Origin: Candidatus Treponema caballi
GTDB taxonomy: Bacteria; Spirochaetota; Spirochaetia; Treponematales; Treponemataceae
Length of the DNA: 64,000 nt
Direction: 5' to 3'
NCBI GenBank assembly: GCA_018066285.1
Contig: JAGHRS010000019.1
Span: 62,001-126,000, forward strand
Positions 1 through 8,854 of the stretch are shown here, piece by piece. Every line of letters starts with the position of its first letter. Position 1 is the first letter of the stretch. A model generated the notes under the pieces. That model was not told where the DNA came from and did not search any database. It saw only the letters and a list, made by a program, of their open reading frames with translations. The translations under genes and the position numbers were made by a program.

Positions 1-763
1 TGCGTATTGCGCTGTACAGGTCTTTTGTATCAATGACGGCTGTTTCTTTTCCATCAGCAGGCGCTTCATCCTTCAGAGAGCAGAACCACTCAAGCGGAAT
101 GAAGTTTTTGTCAAAATAATCTGCGGCACGAAGCTGGGAATCGTCCTGCGGAAACGCGGTCCTTCCGCAGATGTAACGGTATGCATAACAGGCAAGTGTG
201 AAGCGCCAGGCGTCAATGCCCTGAAGACCGGTGTTTTTCCAGCAGCCTGCAAAGCGCGAGGCGTCTCTGTCAGAACGGGACTCGAGCGCGCGGATGAAGA
301 CGTTTTCTGGAAGCAGCAGAATGTTGCCGTCATCTGCAACAAGCGTACCGAGCGGGCCGTTGTTTACCAGAGTAATGCCTTTTTCAGCAGCATCTTCTGC
401 GACAAATGAAAGCGTGTTTATCGCGCGTCTGAGTTTTTCCCGAACGGCTCTGGATGCGGCGGAGTCTGACTCATCAGAAACTGTATCCGCTTCATCCATG
501 AGTGTGAGCAACGGCTTACCGTCAAAAGGTTCACCATCAACGTAGACAGAATAATTCTTCCGTCCCGGTGCAATGTCTTCGTGAGAACCAGTCCAGTGCC
601 AGGAACTGTAATTAATTGTTCCGTCTGCTGAAACGCTGATTATGACACCGCTTTCAGTCTGATGCTGGGACAGTTTTGCTGTTCCGGCCTCACGTGCTGA
701 AAGACCTGTATCAATGGTAATTCCTTCTGGTGTAACTGTAAGTAAGCCGTCGCCGTATGTCAT
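1..763 (-). CDS. Unidentified protein, N-terminal part (cut by window edge)
   Basis: An open frame starts at the ATG whose last base is 763 and runs off the left edge (about 254 codons visible). Its ATG shares one base with the hflC stop codon (TAATG), so it is probably the third gene of the hflK-hflC operon and translationally coupled. There is no signal peptide or membrane segment. The first 60 residues look like a beta-rich segment with SWHWTGSHEDI. Further on, GTLVADDGNILLLPENVF is followed by a helical stretch with WRFTLACYAYRYICG, a pattern seen in degenerate kinase-like proteins. That resemblance is weak and I assign no function. The reading frame and start are well supported; the identity is not. 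Confidence 0.75.
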   Translation of the reverse strand, partial: MTYGDGLLTVTPEGITIDTGLSAREAGTAKLSQHQTESGVIISVSADGTINYSSWHWTGSHEDIAPGRKNYSVYVDGEPFDGKPLLTLMDEADTVSDESDSAASRAVREKLRRAINTLSFVAEDAAEKGITLVNNGPLGTLVADDGNILLLPENVFIRALESRSDRDASRFAGCWKNTGLQGIDAWRFTLACYAYRYICGRTAFPQDDSQLRAADYFDKNFIPLEWFCSLKDEAPADGKETAVIDTKDLYSAIR

Positions 764-1746
764 TAACGTTTTCCTTCCGGTGAGTACAGATAATCGAAGT
801 AGTCCATATCAGTACTCAGTGTAGCATCAAAGTTTTTGAAAGTTTCCTTGTATGATTCAAGGCTCTTCCAGAATGTGTAGAATTCCGGATCTATGTCGTA
901 GGCTTCTGCGTAAATGCGGGTAGCCTCAGCATCAGCGTTACCCTTGATTTCCTCGGATTCGCGGTATGCTTCTGATTCAATGGTGAGCTTATCCTTTTCA
1001 AGCTTACCAAGATAATCAGCCTTGCGTCCTTCGCCGACAGAACGATAGGCCTGTGCGACCTGGTTACGTTCCTTGATCATGCGGCTGTAAACGCTGTCTG
1101 TCATTTCGTCAGAGTACTTAATCTGGCGTGGCAGGACATCAATGAGGTCAATACCGTATCCGGAGATTGTCTTGCGTGCTTCTGCAGCCATTTCAAGACT
1201 GAGCTGGCGGCGTCCCTTGATGACTGTTTCGCTTGTCGTCTTTGCGTTGACAAGTGAATCAATCTGGGCTGCTGTCTCATCCTCAAGGCCTTCTGTTGTT
1301 TCTGCAGTAGATTCCTCGTTGATGATGTTTGAGGTGCGGACAATTTCGCTCAGTCTGTTCTGAGTGACAATGGTGCGTGTTGCAGAATCGATGATGTCAC
1401 TGATTCTGGTGTATGCGTTATCCAGCGTCTTGAATGACTTGTAGAATTGAACAGGATCACTGATCTGCCAGCGGCTTGTCGTATCTACGATGATGAACTG
1501 GTTTTCCTTTGTCGGAATGCGCTGCGGATCACCGTCGAGTGACAGAATGAGCTTTGGATATGTGGTAACAGCGTCAATGAACGGTACCTTGAAGTAAAGG
1601 CCTGCTTCTGTATGTGAATTGACGATTTCACCGAAACGGGTAACGACGACCTGATAGCCTTCGTTAACAATGTAGAGAGGTCCCATCATGAAGAAGATGA
1701 TGAGAAGGACTGCGATAATGCCAAGTGTTGTCCAGAACTTTTTCAT
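763..1746 (-). CDS. hflC: HflC-like SPFH membrane protein
   Basis: This 327-residue protein has one N-terminal membrane segment (about residues 7-27), then an SPFH/band-7 domain with VVTRFGEIVNSHTEAGLYFK and a long helical region rich in E, K and A (EAYRESEEIKGNADAEATR). That is the layout of HflC, which in other bacteria pairs with HflK around the membrane protease FtsH. It follows hflK with a single base between them, the usual hflK-hflC order, so the two are co-transcribed. Residues 145-170 hold an acidic insert (NEESTAETTEGLEDETAAQ). Length and order fit HflC. No FtsH gene lies in the window. Confidence 0.92.
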   Translation of the reverse strand: MKKFWTTLGIIAVLLIIFFMMGPLYIVNEGYQVVVTRFGEIVNSHTEAGLYFKVPFIDAVTTYPKLILSLDGDPQRIPTKENQFIIVDTTSRWQISDPVQFYKSFKTLDNAYTRISDIIDSATRTIVTQNRLSEIVRTSNIINEESTAETTEGLEDETAAQIDSLVNAKTTSETVIKGRRQLSLEMAAEARKTISGYGIDLIDVLPRQIKYSDEMTDSVYSRMIKERNQVAQAYRSVGEGRKADYLGKLEKDKLTIESEAYRESEEIKGNADAEATRIYAEAYDIDPEFYTFWKSLESYKETFKNFDATLSTDMDYFDYLYSPEGKR

Positions 1747-1747
1747 G

Positions 1748-2737
1748 TCAGTTACCTCCGTTTCCTGTCAGAGTCTTAACAGGCAGGACGTTTTCAAGTT
1801 CACTGTCTATAAGAGTCTGGTTAGTCTTGCTCTTGAAGAGTTCTTCCATTGTTTCAAGATAGAGACGCTCGCGGGTAATAGCCGGCGCTTTTTTGTACTC
1901 TTCATAAACTGAAACGAAACGGGCGACGTCACCTTTTGCCTTGTTGACGCGTTCGACGGCATATCCTTCTGCAACCTTGATCTGCTGGTCAGCCTGACCC
2001 TGAGCAAGAGGAATTTCCCTGTTGTAGGCTTCCTTACCTTCGTTTATGTAGCGCTCCATATCCTGGCTCGCTTTGTTGACGTCTTCGAATGCATCCTGAA
2101 CGCCGGTCGGCGGCACGATGTTCTGAAGCTTTACGCTTTCAACCCTGATGCCGAGTCCCAGAGCGTCGAAATTCTGGTTCATGGTGACCAATGCCGCCTC
2201 TTCAATGTTTGTGCGTTCAGCACTCATGACGGCGAGAATTGCGCGGTCACCTACGAGAGTGTTGACAACTGACTGTGAGATGTCGCGGATGGTCTGGGTG
2301 CGTTCCTTTACATTGAACAGCCATGCTGCAGGATCAACAATGTAATACTGGATAATCCACTCAACGTCAACGATGTTAAGGTCGCCGGTGAGCATGGTTG
2401 ATTCGCTTGTGATACCGTTATTGTACTGATTCTGCGTTCCCGCCTTTACGGTTCTGAAACCGAACTGTTCAGTCTGAACCGCTTTCTGTCCTGGCACATT
2501 GTAGCTTTTATCAATGCCGAACGGCAGCTTGAAGTGAAGTCCGGCACCTACTGTTGAGTAGTATTTACCAAGACGCGTAATGACAGCCTGTTCTGTTTCA
2601 TCAACGACAAAGAAACTTGTACTGACGATGATTACGGCAAACACTGCAAGCAGAATGAGGATTGCAAATGCCGGCGTAAGACTGCGCTTCTTTTTTGGAC
2701 GGATGACGTTTTCATCCGTGTTTTCATTAGTGTCCAT
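1748..2737 (-). CDS. hflK: HflK-like SPFH membrane protein
   Basis: This 329-residue protein has a charged cytoplasmic start, one membrane segment (about 21-43) and an SPFH domain (FFVVDETEQAVITRLGKYY, then GLHFKLPFGIDK). Motifs typical of HflK follow: VNTLVGDRAILAVMSAERTN and VKLQNIVPPTGVQDAFEDVN. HflK and HflC form a large membrane assembly that modulates FtsH proteolysis. A strong ribosome-binding site (AGGAGGGAGC) lies before the ATG. The 83 bases between this start and the helicase stop are A/T rich and probably hold the promoter, but I could not fix one hexamer pair with confidence. Confidence 0.93.
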   Translation of the reverse strand: MDTNENTDENVIRPKKKRSLTPAFAILILLAVFAVIIVSTSFFVVDETEQAVITRLGKYYSTVGAGLHFKLPFGIDKSYNVPGQKAVQTEQFGFRTVKAGTQNQYNNGITSESTMLTGDLNIVDVEWIIQYYIVDPAAWLFNVKERTQTIRDISQSVVNTLVGDRAILAVMSAERTNIEEAALVTMNQNFDALGLGIRVESVKLQNIVPPTGVQDAFEDVNKASQDMERYINEGKEAYNREIPLAQGQADQQIKVAEGYAVERVNKAKGDVARFVSVYEEYKKAPAITRERLYLETMEELFKSKTNQTLIDSELENVLPVKTLTGNGGN

Positions 2738-2820
2738 AGAGCTCCCTCCTGGAGATTCTCAGGGATTTAAAAACCTATTTAAAGATACTGATTAAACACG
2801 CAAAAAACAAGAAAAAAAGA

Positions 2821-3969
2821 CTAAAAGTCCGAAACTTTTCCGTTGAAGAGCTGCTTTGGATAGACGGTGATGTGCAGCCTTTTTTCCATGCGGGCGAGCT
2901 GTCTCATTTCGTGTGCGTCACCAATCAGAATGTTGATGCCTGTTGCGCCTGCGCGTGCGGTGCGACCTGAGCGGTGGATGAAGAAATCGTCGTTTACCGG
3001 TACATCCATCTGGATGATGTGCGTTATGCCCGGAAAATCAAGGCCGCGGCTCGCCAGATCGCTCGTAATGAGAATAGTCGCCTTGCCCGAACGGAACCTG
3101 TCGATTGCCGCCTTTCTTTCCTGCTTGTCAGCGCGGGCGTGGAGCGCTTCACACGGGATGTTCTTGAACTGGAGCTTTGACGCTATGTTTTCAACCTGGT
3201 CAGGTCGTGATGTGAAAATGAGCGTTTTCGAAGGCTTTTCTGCAAAAAGCAGTTTACGTAAGAGATCAATCTTTTCGCGCTGTTCTGCAAAAAAAGCCCA
3301 GTGCGTAATCTTCCGCTGAAGAATGTCTTCTGGTGGCAGCAGGATGAGCTCAAGCGCGTGTGAGGAAGCCGGATCGCCATCTTTGAAACGCGCGTTCATG
3401 CTTTCCTGTATGATATCGGCAAGTTTCGGCTTTACAGTGGCTGAACATGCGGCAATCTGCGCTGACTGTGGCATGAGGCGCGTCAGTTCTGCACTTGCGT
3501 CCCTCAGTTCCGGCGCAAAAAGGCGGTCTGCTTCATCAAGGACGAAGGCCGCTGTTTTCTCGACTTTCAGTTTCTTTATGCGGATAAGTTCTATAAGGCG
3601 TGCCGGGCTTCCTATAATGATGAGCGGTTTCTCTTTTAAGAGCTCCTGCTGGCGTTTGAGCGGTGCGCCTCCAATAAGCAGCGCGGCCTTCATGTCAGTG
3701 AGGGACTGGACTTCTGCCTTTATCTGGCTTGCAAGCTCATGCGTCGGAACGGCTATGATAAGCTGAACATCCCGTATTTCAGGATTGATTTTCTCAAGAA
3801 AGGGGATGAGGAAAGCTATTGTTTTTCCTGTGCCGGTTTCTGACTGGAAAAGTACGTCCTTGCCATCCATAAGGACAGGAATGACCGCTTTCTGTACGGG
3901 AGTTGGGGTCGTAATGTTCTTTGCTTCGAGTCTTGGAAGCCAGGTGCTTGAAAAGGAATAGTCGCTCAT
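2821..3969 (-). CDS. DEAD-box ATP-dependent RNA helicase
   Basis: This superfamily 2 RNA helicase has about 382 residues. The order is a Q-motif region (ITTPTPVQKAVIPVL), Walker A SETGTGKT, the PTHELA motif, Walker B DEAD in VLDEADRL, SAT in ACSATVK, and the C-terminal motifs TSDLASRGLDFPG and HRSGRTARAG. It ends soon after motif VI, so it is a minimal core without a long RNA-binding tail. I start it at MSDYSF because family members begin there and an extended -10 (TGTGCTACACT) sits seven bases upstream; an in-frame ATG at 3993 would add eight residues. It diverges from the glycosyltransferase at 4019. Likely roles are rRNA processing or mRNA turnover. Confidence 0.93.
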   Translation of the reverse strand: MSDYSFSSTWLPRLEAKNITTPTPVQKAVIPVLMDGKDVLFQSETGTGKTIAFLIPFLEKINPEIRDVQLIIAVPTHELASQIKAEVQSLTDMKAALLIGGAPLKRQQELLKEKPLIIIGSPARLIELIRIKKLKVEKTAAFVLDEADRLFAPELRDASAELTRLMPQSAQIAACSATVKPKLADIIQESMNARFKDGDPASSHALELILLPPEDILQRKITHWAFFAEQREKIDLLRKLLFAEKPSKTLIFTSRPDQVENIASKLQFKNIPCEALHARADKQERKAAIDRFRSGKATILITSDLASRGLDFPGITHIIQMDVPVNDDFFIHRSGRTARAGATGINILIGDAHEMRQLARMEKRLHITVYPKQLFNGKVSDF

Positions 3970-3976
3970 TGCGGTG

Positions 3977-3982
3977 AGTGTA
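3977..3982 (-). promoter_or_regulatory. Extended -10 element before helicase gene
   Basis: On the minus strand, TGTGCTACACT (extended -10) ends seven bases before the ATG at 3969. No Shine-Dalgarno sequence is present, so the transcript would begin at or next to the start codon. No good -35 hexamer is seen. Confidence 0.4.
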
Positions 3983-4003
3983 GCACATTTCACTTCAATA
4001 TGC

Positions 4004-4009
4004 TAGAAT
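4004..4009 (+). promoter_or_regulatory. Extended -10 element before glycosyltransferase gene
   Basis: TGCTAGAAT forms an extended -10 (TGnTAGAAT) ending nine bases before the ATG at 4019. There is no purine-rich ribosome-binding site in between, again suggesting a leaderless transcript. Confidence 0.4.
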
Positions 4010-4018
4010 AAGTTAATT

Positions 4019-5134
4019 ATGAAAATAGGCATTGATACGTTCCTGTGCGGCCACGGACGCTCGGGAGCAGGTTCATATCTCCTCTCGCTCGTCAGAAACC
4101 TTCCTTCAATTGATGATGTTCAGTACGAGCTTTTTGGAAGCGAGATGGACCGTTTCACCTACATGGATGCAGGTGGCCCGATTTCCTATGCGGGTATAAA
4201 GATTCATGATTCAGAGCGTGCTGAAGTACGCTGGCACCTGCTTCATCTTTCAAAATTTGCACTCAAGCAGAAATATGATGTTGTACTTTTCCCATCTGCC
4301 GATCAGATTATTCCATTTACGTTCTTCATTCCAAGTGTAATCATCGTGCAGGATATCGTTTCTCAGGGATTGTCAGAAAACCACGCGTTCCGCCGCCGTC
4401 TCAAGAAATACACGCTCCGGCATGCAGATGCCCTTATTGCCTCAAGCAACCACATCAAGAAAGATCTTTGTTCACTCGGCGCCTCTGCGGAGAAGATTGA
4501 AGTCATTCATCCGGGCATTGACCACACGCTGTTTTATCCTCACACGGAATTTGAGGGCGACACCGTCATCATTCAGCCGTTCTCAATAAAGCGGCCGTTC
4601 ATCATCTATGCATCACGGCTTTCAAATGCAGAGAAACATCACGTTGAGCTTATAAAAGCTTTTTCGCTTTTCAAGAAGAAAACGGGCCTTCCGCATCGTC
4701 TCGTTCTTGCAGGACAGACAGGTGCGTACTCTGATGAAGTGCAGAAAGCTGCCCTCGCGTCAGACTGTGCCTCTGACATACTGATTACCGGCCATTTCCC
4801 GCATGAGCACCTGCCGGAGCTGTATTCGTGCGCAGATGCATGCATAGTTCCGTCAACGGCGGAAGGTGTAGGCCTGCCTGTCATTGAGGCTATGGCAACG
4901 GGCATTACGGTCGCGTGTGCAAAGGCCGGTGCGCTTCCTGAGTTTGCGGGTGACTGTGCGCTTTATTTTGACAGCGACAATATCGAAGAAATGGCATCTG
5001 TCATCGAGACTGCCGTAACTGATGAGAAAGTTCGTGAAAAACTTGAGAAAAGCGGGTTTGAGTGGACGAAACGGTTCTCCTGGGATAAAACCGCAGAGAA
5101 AACCGTTTCAGTTATGCAATCTGTGAATTGCTGA
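4019..5134 (+). CDS. Glycosyltransferase, GT4 (GT-B fold) type
   Basis: This 371-residue protein has the two Rossmann-like halves of a GT-B glycosyltransferase. The N-terminal half starts [20 protein letters not shown] with the glycine-rich acceptor-side loop. The C-terminal half has [17 protein letters not shown] and the EX7E motif EGVGLPVIE. Such enzymes move a sugar from a nucleotide donor to a glycan or lipid. It lacks a signal peptide and acts in the cytoplasm. It stands alone, with helicase genes on one side and clpX on the other, so the acceptor cannot be guessed. It overlaps the end of clpX by 23 bp in convergent orientation. Confidence 0.92.
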   Translation: MKIGIDTFLCGHGRSGAGSYLLSLVRNLPSIDDVQYELFGSEMDRFTYMDAGGPISYAGIKIHDSERAEVRWHLLHLSKFALKQKYDVVLFPSADQIIPFTFFIPSVIIVQDIVSQGLSENHAFRRRLKKYTLRHADALIASSNHIKKDLCSLGASAEKIEVIHPGIDHTLFYPHTEFEGDTVIIQPFSIKRPFIIYASRLSNAEKHHVELIKAFSLFKKKTGLPHRLVLAGQTGAYSDEVQKAALASDCASDILITGHFPHEHLPELYSCADACIVPSTAEGVGLPVIEAMATGITVACAKAGALPEFAGDCALYFDSDNIEEMASVIETAVTDEKVREKLEKSGFEWTKRFSWDKTAEKTVSVMQSVNC

Positions 5135-6359
5135 CAACCGTAACTTCAGCTTTCTGCTTCTGTTCAACCATTTCTTTGGTGACAACAAGCTTCTTCTGTC
5201 CTTCAATTGAAGGAACTTCAAACATAGTGTCCATCAAAAGGCGTTCTACGATTGCGCGGAGTCCGCGTGCGCCTGTCTTCTGCTTGATAGCTGTGTCTGC
5301 AATTGCATCAATGGCTTCGTCGCTGAATTCAAGCTCAACGTTATCCATGGCGAAAGAAGCCTTGAACTGCTTTACGATTGCGTTCTTCGGTTCAGTAAGG
5401 ATTCTTCTGAGGTCTTCACGCTGCAGTTCCCTGAGAGCAACAGAAATCGGCATACGACCGATAAGTTCAGGAATAAGGCCGAACTTTACAAGATCGTCCG
5501 GAATGACCTGAGAAAGCAGTTCCATGCGTTCGTCATCAGTCATGGTATGGACTGTTGCGCCGAATCCCATGGTGTTTTCGTGAATGCGTGACTCAATGAT
5601 CTTATCAAGGCCGACGAACGCGCCGCCGCAGATGAAAAGAATGTTTGTCGTGTCTATTTCGAGCATTTCCTGGTTAGGGTGCTTTCTTCCGCCCTGAGGA
5701 GGAACGGATGCATGCGTTCCTTCAATAATCTTGAGGAGCGCCTGCTGAACGCCTTCGCCTGAAACGTCGCGTGTAATTGATGTGTTTTCTGATTTGCGTG
5801 AAATCTTGTCGATTTCATCAATGAAGATGATTCCTCTCTGAGCTGCTTCAATGTTGCCGTCTGCAGCGTTGATCAGCTTTAAGAGAACGTTCTCGACGTC
5901 TTCACCAACATATCCTGCTTCTGTAAGTGTTGTCGCATCAGCAATGGCAAAAGGAACGTTGAGTTTCTTTGCAAGCGTCTTTGCGAGCAGTGTCTTTCCA
6001 GAGCCTGTCGGTCCTATAAGCAGAATGTTTGATTTTTCAATCTGGACATCATCATCTGCAAGGTGTGTCTTTGTCATCCGCTTGTAATGGTTGTACACAG
6101 CGACTGAAAGAACTTTCTTTGCGTAATCCTGACCGATGACATACTCATCAAGGAACTCTTTGAATTCCTTTGGAGTAGGGACGTCTTCCATGTTGATATC
6201 GGAAACGTCGCCTGCTTCTTCATCAAGAATACCCTGACAGACTGCTACGCACTGATTACAGATATAAATGTCATTTGGGCCTGCAACAATCGGACGGGTA
6301 GGGGAAGCAGGCTTTCCGCAGAATGAACATACCTGCGGATTATTTCTTAGCCTGGCCAT
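5112..6359 (-). CDS. clpX: ATP-dependent Clp protease ATP-binding subunit ClpX
   Basis: ClpX is the AAA+ unfoldase that feeds substrates to ClpP. This copy has 415 residues. It starts with the zinc-binding dimerisation domain (CSFCGKP and CNQC), then Walker A GPTGSGKT, Walker [11 protein letters not shown], the LIGRMPISV stretch and a C-terminal sensor-2 region ([12 protein letters not shown]). I chose the ATG at 6359 because GGAGGAAAG precedes it and the zinc domain starts there; the frame extends 30 codons further upstream but that part is unlike the family. The gene begins 20 bp inside the end of clpP, indicating coupled translation. Confidence 0.97.
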   Translation of the reverse strand: MARLRNNPQVCSFCGKPASPTRPIVAGPNDIYICNQCVAVCQGILDEEAGDVSDINMEDVPTPKEFKEFLDEYVIGQDYAKKVLSVAVYNHYKRMTKTHLADDDVQIEKSNILLIGPTGSGKTLLAKTLAKKLNVPFAIADATTLTEAGYVGEDVENVLLKLINAADGNIEAAQRGIIFIDEIDKISRKSENTSITRDVSGEGVQQALLKIIEGTHASVPPQGGRKHPNQEMLEIDTTNILFICGGAFVGLDKIIESRIHENTMGFGATVHTMTDDERMELLSQVIPDDLVKFGLIPELIGRMPISVALRELQREDLRRILTEPKNAIVKQFKASFAMDNVELEFSDEAIDAIADTAIKQKTGARGLRAIVERLLMDTMFEVPSIEGQKKLVVTKEMVEQKQKAEVTVVSNSQIA

Positions 6360-6957
6360 CTTTCCTCCGTGGCATGATGTGGTCGACGATGCCGTATTCA
6401 AGTGCTTCTTCTGCCGACATGTAGAAATCTCTTTCCATGTCTTTAGCAACTGTTTCTACCGGCTTTCCGGTATGCTCAGCAAAAGCGTCGATTGAAATCT
6501 TCTTCAGGCGCAGTATTTCCTTTGCCTGAATGGTGATGTCAGAGGCCTGACCCTGGGTTCCGCCCCAAGGCTGATGAATCATGACACGGGATGATGGCAG
6601 TGCATAGCGCTTGCCTTTTGTGCCGCCAGCGAGCAGGAATGCGCCCATGCTGGCAGCCTGACCCATGCAGATAGTCTGAATGTCGCACTTTACGTACTGC
6701 ATTGTATCGTAGATGGCGAGTCCTGCCGTTACAGCTCCACCAGGGCTGTTGATGTACATGCTGATGTCTTTGTCAGGATTCTGTGATTCAAGGAACAGAA
6801 TCTGTGCAACAACAAGGTCTGCTGTTGCGTCGGTGATTTCACCATCAACAAAGATAATCCTGTCTTTCAGCAGTCTGGAGAAAATGTCATAAGAGCGTTC
6901 GCCGTTTCCGGTCTGCTCAATAACGTACGGAACAAGACTGTTCATCTGTGCGTTCAT
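6340..6957 (-). CDS. clpP: ATP-dependent Clp protease proteolytic subunit ClpP
   Basis: This 205-residue ClpP is the serine protease that forms a double heptameric chamber. The catalytic serine is in [14 protein letters not shown], the histidine in MIHQPWGG, and the aspartate in the [18 protein letters not shown] segment. The substrate-chamber motif [19 protein letters not shown] is complete. It is the middle gene of tig-clpP-clpX, with 25 bases after tig and a 20 bp overlap with clpX. A GAGGTGACG ribosome-binding site precedes its ATG. Length and motifs are ordinary. Confidence 0.97.
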   Translation of the reverse strand: MNAQMNSLVPYVIEQTGNGERSYDIFSRLLKDRIIFVDGEITDATADLVVAQILFLESQNPDKDISMYINSPGGAVTAGLAIYDTMQYVKCDIQTICMGQAASMGAFLLAGGTKGKRYALPSSRVMIHQPWGGTQGQASDITIQAKEILRLKKISIDAFAEHTGKPVETVAKDMERDFYMSAEEALEYGIVDHIMPRRKDGQAKK

Positions 6958-6982
6958 TCGTCACCTCTGGGTATCAAAAAAA

Positions 6983-8350
6983 TTATGCGTTGGCAAACAG
7001 ATCTTTAAGGGATTTCTTTTCGCCCTTTACAACCTTTACTTCAGCAAAAAGCTGATCGTACAGTTTCTGTTCCTTGGCATCATCTATAAGATACTCTTTT
7101 TGTCTTGGATCCGCATAGTATTTTTTTACTTCTTCTACAGAAACTCCTGCACCTTCAGCAAGTTTTGCATAGTGAGCCTCAATTTCTTCCGGAGTTACTG
7201 CAATGTCGCGTGCCTTGAGCAGGCTCTCAACAATGATGCGTCCCTTGAGCATCTCTTCTGTGTCGCCTGTCCACTGTGTGAGCATTGTTTCCTTTGTCTG
7301 ACCTGATGCTGTTACCATCTTCTCAAGCTGCTCCGGTGTTGTCTGGAACTGCTGAGCCATCATGCGCCAGCGTGAATCAAGTTCCATCTGGACCATTGAC
7401 TTTGGCAGTGCGAAAGGATATTTCTCGATGAGCTTCTTGATAAGGTCGTTTGTCTTGAGTTCCTTAACCTTGTTTGCTGCAGAAGCTTCCATGTTCTTCT
7501 TAATGTCAGCCTTCATGTCGTCGAGAGTCTTGTACTTCTCGTTGACATCCTGTGCAAGTTCATCATCCAGGTCAGGAAGGTTACGGATCTTTACAGCTGT
7601 TACAGAAACGCGGAGTTTCTTTGTTGTGCCAGCGAGATCCTTGTCTTCGAAGTCTTTCTTGTACTTCTTCTCAATGTCCTTTGTCTCGCCTTTCTTCATG
7701 CCGATGATGTCGTCATCGAACTTGTAGATGTTCTGGCCGCTTCCTGCTGTGAAGACGTAATCCTGTCTCTTTGAACCCTCGATTTCGTTTCCTGTATCGT
7801 CGAGTTCTGAGTAGTTGACGGTTACGATATCGTCCTTTGCAACCGGCTCGTCATCCTTCTTGTCGAGGACCATGGCATTGCGCTCGCGGATTGATTCAAG
7901 TTCTTCCTTGAGGTCAGCGTCTGAAACCTTAACCTGTGGCTCTGTTACTTCAATGCCTGAAAGGTCAGTTACTTCAACCTTTGGCCATACGTCGTATGTT
8001 ACAGAGAATGTAAGGTCCTTTGCTGTGTCGAGGACTGGGAGTTCTGAAAGCTCTGGCTGTGCATAAGGAAGCGGACGGTTCTCTGATTTTTCCTTGTCAA
8101 ACTCAGCGAAAACTGTCTCAAGAGCGTTCTCAATGATTTCTGATGCTGCATCCTGCTTGAGTGCGTCACCGTACTTTCTTTCAAGAACAGAAACAGGTAC
8201 CTTTCCCTTGCGGAAACCAGGCATCTGGATATTCTTTGCATACTTTGTGACAACATCGCTGTAGCCCTGTGCTACATCTTTCTTACCGATTGTGACTGTG
8301 AGCTTGATGCTTGAGTTTTCAAGCTGCTCGATTTTCTTTGTGACTTTCAC
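6983..8350 (-). CDS. tig: Trigger factor (ribosome-associated chaperone)
   Basis: Trigger factor binds nascent chains at the ribosome exit tunnel. This 455-residue protein has the N-terminal ribosome-binding domain with MPGFRKGKVPVSVLE (family signature GFRxGKxP), a central FKBP-like peptidyl-prolyl isomerase domain (about 155-245) and a helical C-terminal chaperone domain. I start it at the GTG at 8350: family members begin with KVT at this point and AAAGGAAACC lies just before it. A TTG at 8395 would add 15 atypical residues. The gene follows a tRNA terminator and leads the operon with clpP and clpX. Confidence 0.95.
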   Translation of the reverse strand: MKVTKKIEQLENSSIKLTVTIGKKDVAQGYSDVVTKYAKNIQMPGFRKGKVPVSVLERKYGDALKQDAASEIIENALETVFAEFDKEKSENRPLPYAQPELSELPVLDTAKDLTFSVTYDVWPKVEVTDLSGIEVTEPQVKVSDADLKEELESIRERNAMVLDKKDDEPVAKDDIVTVNYSELDDTGNEIEGSKRQDYVFTAGSGQNIYKFDDDIIGMKKGETKDIEKKYKKDFEDKDLAGTTKKLRVSVTAVKIRNLPDLDDELAQDVNEKYKTLDDMKADIKKNMEASAANKVKELKTNDLIKKLIEKYPFALPKSMVQMELDSRWRMMAQQFQTTPEQLEKMVTASGQTKETMLTQWTGDTEEMLKGRIIVESLLKARDIAVTPEEIEAHYAKLAEGAGVSVEEVKKYYADPRQKEYLIDDAKEQKLYDQLFAEVKVVKGEKKSLKDLFANA

Positions 8351-8405
8351 GGCAGGTTTCCTTTTGATGTCCTTCTGAAGTTTTGTGAAGGACAATAGTT
8401 GAAAT

Positions 8406-8444
8406 TAAAAAAAAAGCGATTCAGATTTCTCCGAATCGCTTTTC
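8406..8444 (-). terminator. Rho-independent terminator after tRNA-Gly
   Basis: GCGATTC (8416-8422) pairs with GAATCGC (8433-8439). On the minus strand the stem is followed by a run of T (the A run at 8406-8415). It ends the Lys-Leu-Gly tRNA cluster just ahead of tig. Confidence 0.8.
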
Positions 8445-8450
8445 GCTTAG

Positions 8451-8522
8451 AGCGGGAAACGGGAGTTGGACCCGCGACATCCACCTTGGCAAGGTGGCGC
8501 TCTACCACTGAGCTATTCCCGC
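8451..8522 (-). tRNA. tRNA-Gly (GCC)
   Basis: The minus strand folds into a full cloverleaf: acceptor GCGGGAA with TTCCCGC, D arm AGCTCAGTGGTAGAGC, anticodon stem CCACC/GGTGG with loop TTGCCAA (anticodon GCC), and T arm GCGGG-TCCAACT-CCCGT. CCA is not encoded. It is the last of the three tRNAs in this cluster. Confidence 0.96.
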
Positions 8523-8583
8523 AAGAACTGATACGGATTTAGATCCATATTCATTTTAAGCTTGCGCTTAGTTTTTTCTCTCA

Positions 8584-8664
8584 TGCGAGAGAAGGGATTT
8601 GAACCCTCACGCCTAGGGCACCAGATCCTAAGTCTGGCGTGTCTGCCAATTTCACCACTCTCGC
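8584..8664 (-). tRNA. tRNA-Leu (TAG)
   Basis: An 81-nt class II tRNA with a short variable arm (TGCCCTAGGCGTGA region). Acceptor is GCGAGAG with CTCTCGC; the anticodon loop CTTAGGA between CCAGA and TCTGG gives anticodon TAG; the T loop is TTCAAAT. CCA is not encoded. Confidence 0.96.
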
Positions 8665-8679
8665 CCTTAGACGTTTGTG

Positions 8680-8708
8680 ATAGTATCAGAAACACTCGAT
8701 TGTGTCAA
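8680..8708 (-). promoter_or_regulatory. Promoter of tRNA-Leu
   Basis: On the minus strand TTGACA (8703-8708), a 17-base spacer and TACTAT (8680-8685) lie in the gap between tRNA-Lys and tRNA-Leu, so tRNA-Leu has its own housekeeping-type promoter. Confidence 0.75.
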
Positions 8709-8724
8709 CCGTTACCGTCACTTT

Positions 8725-8797
8725 TGAGCGACCGGGGGATCGAACCCCGGACCCACAGATTAAGAGTCTGTTGCTCTACCAGCTGAGCTAGTCGCCC
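8725..8797 (-). tRNA. tRNA-Lys (CTT)
   Basis: The minus strand gives acceptor GGGCGAC with GTCGCTC (one G-T pair), D arm AGCTCAGCTGGTAGAGC, anticodon stem ACAGA/TCTGT with loop CTCTTAA (anticodon CTT), and T loop TTCGATC. CCA is not encoded. It is first in the Lys-Leu-Gly series. Confidence 0.96.
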
Positions 8798-8808
8798 GTG
8801 TGATGATG

Positions 8809-8837
8809 AATATATCAAAGATGTAATTTTTGTTCAA
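8809..8837 (-). promoter_or_regulatory. Promoter of tRNA-Lys
   Basis: On the minus strand TTGAAC (8832-8837), a 17-base spacer and TATATT (8809-8814) stand 11 bases before the tRNA-Lys 5' end. Confidence 0.7.
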
Positions 8838-8854
8838 GTAGTTTTGAGAAAAAA

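Noticed and set aside
8513-8786. Short open frames over the Lys/Leu/Gly tRNA genes
   Set aside because: They are translations of tRNA sequence.
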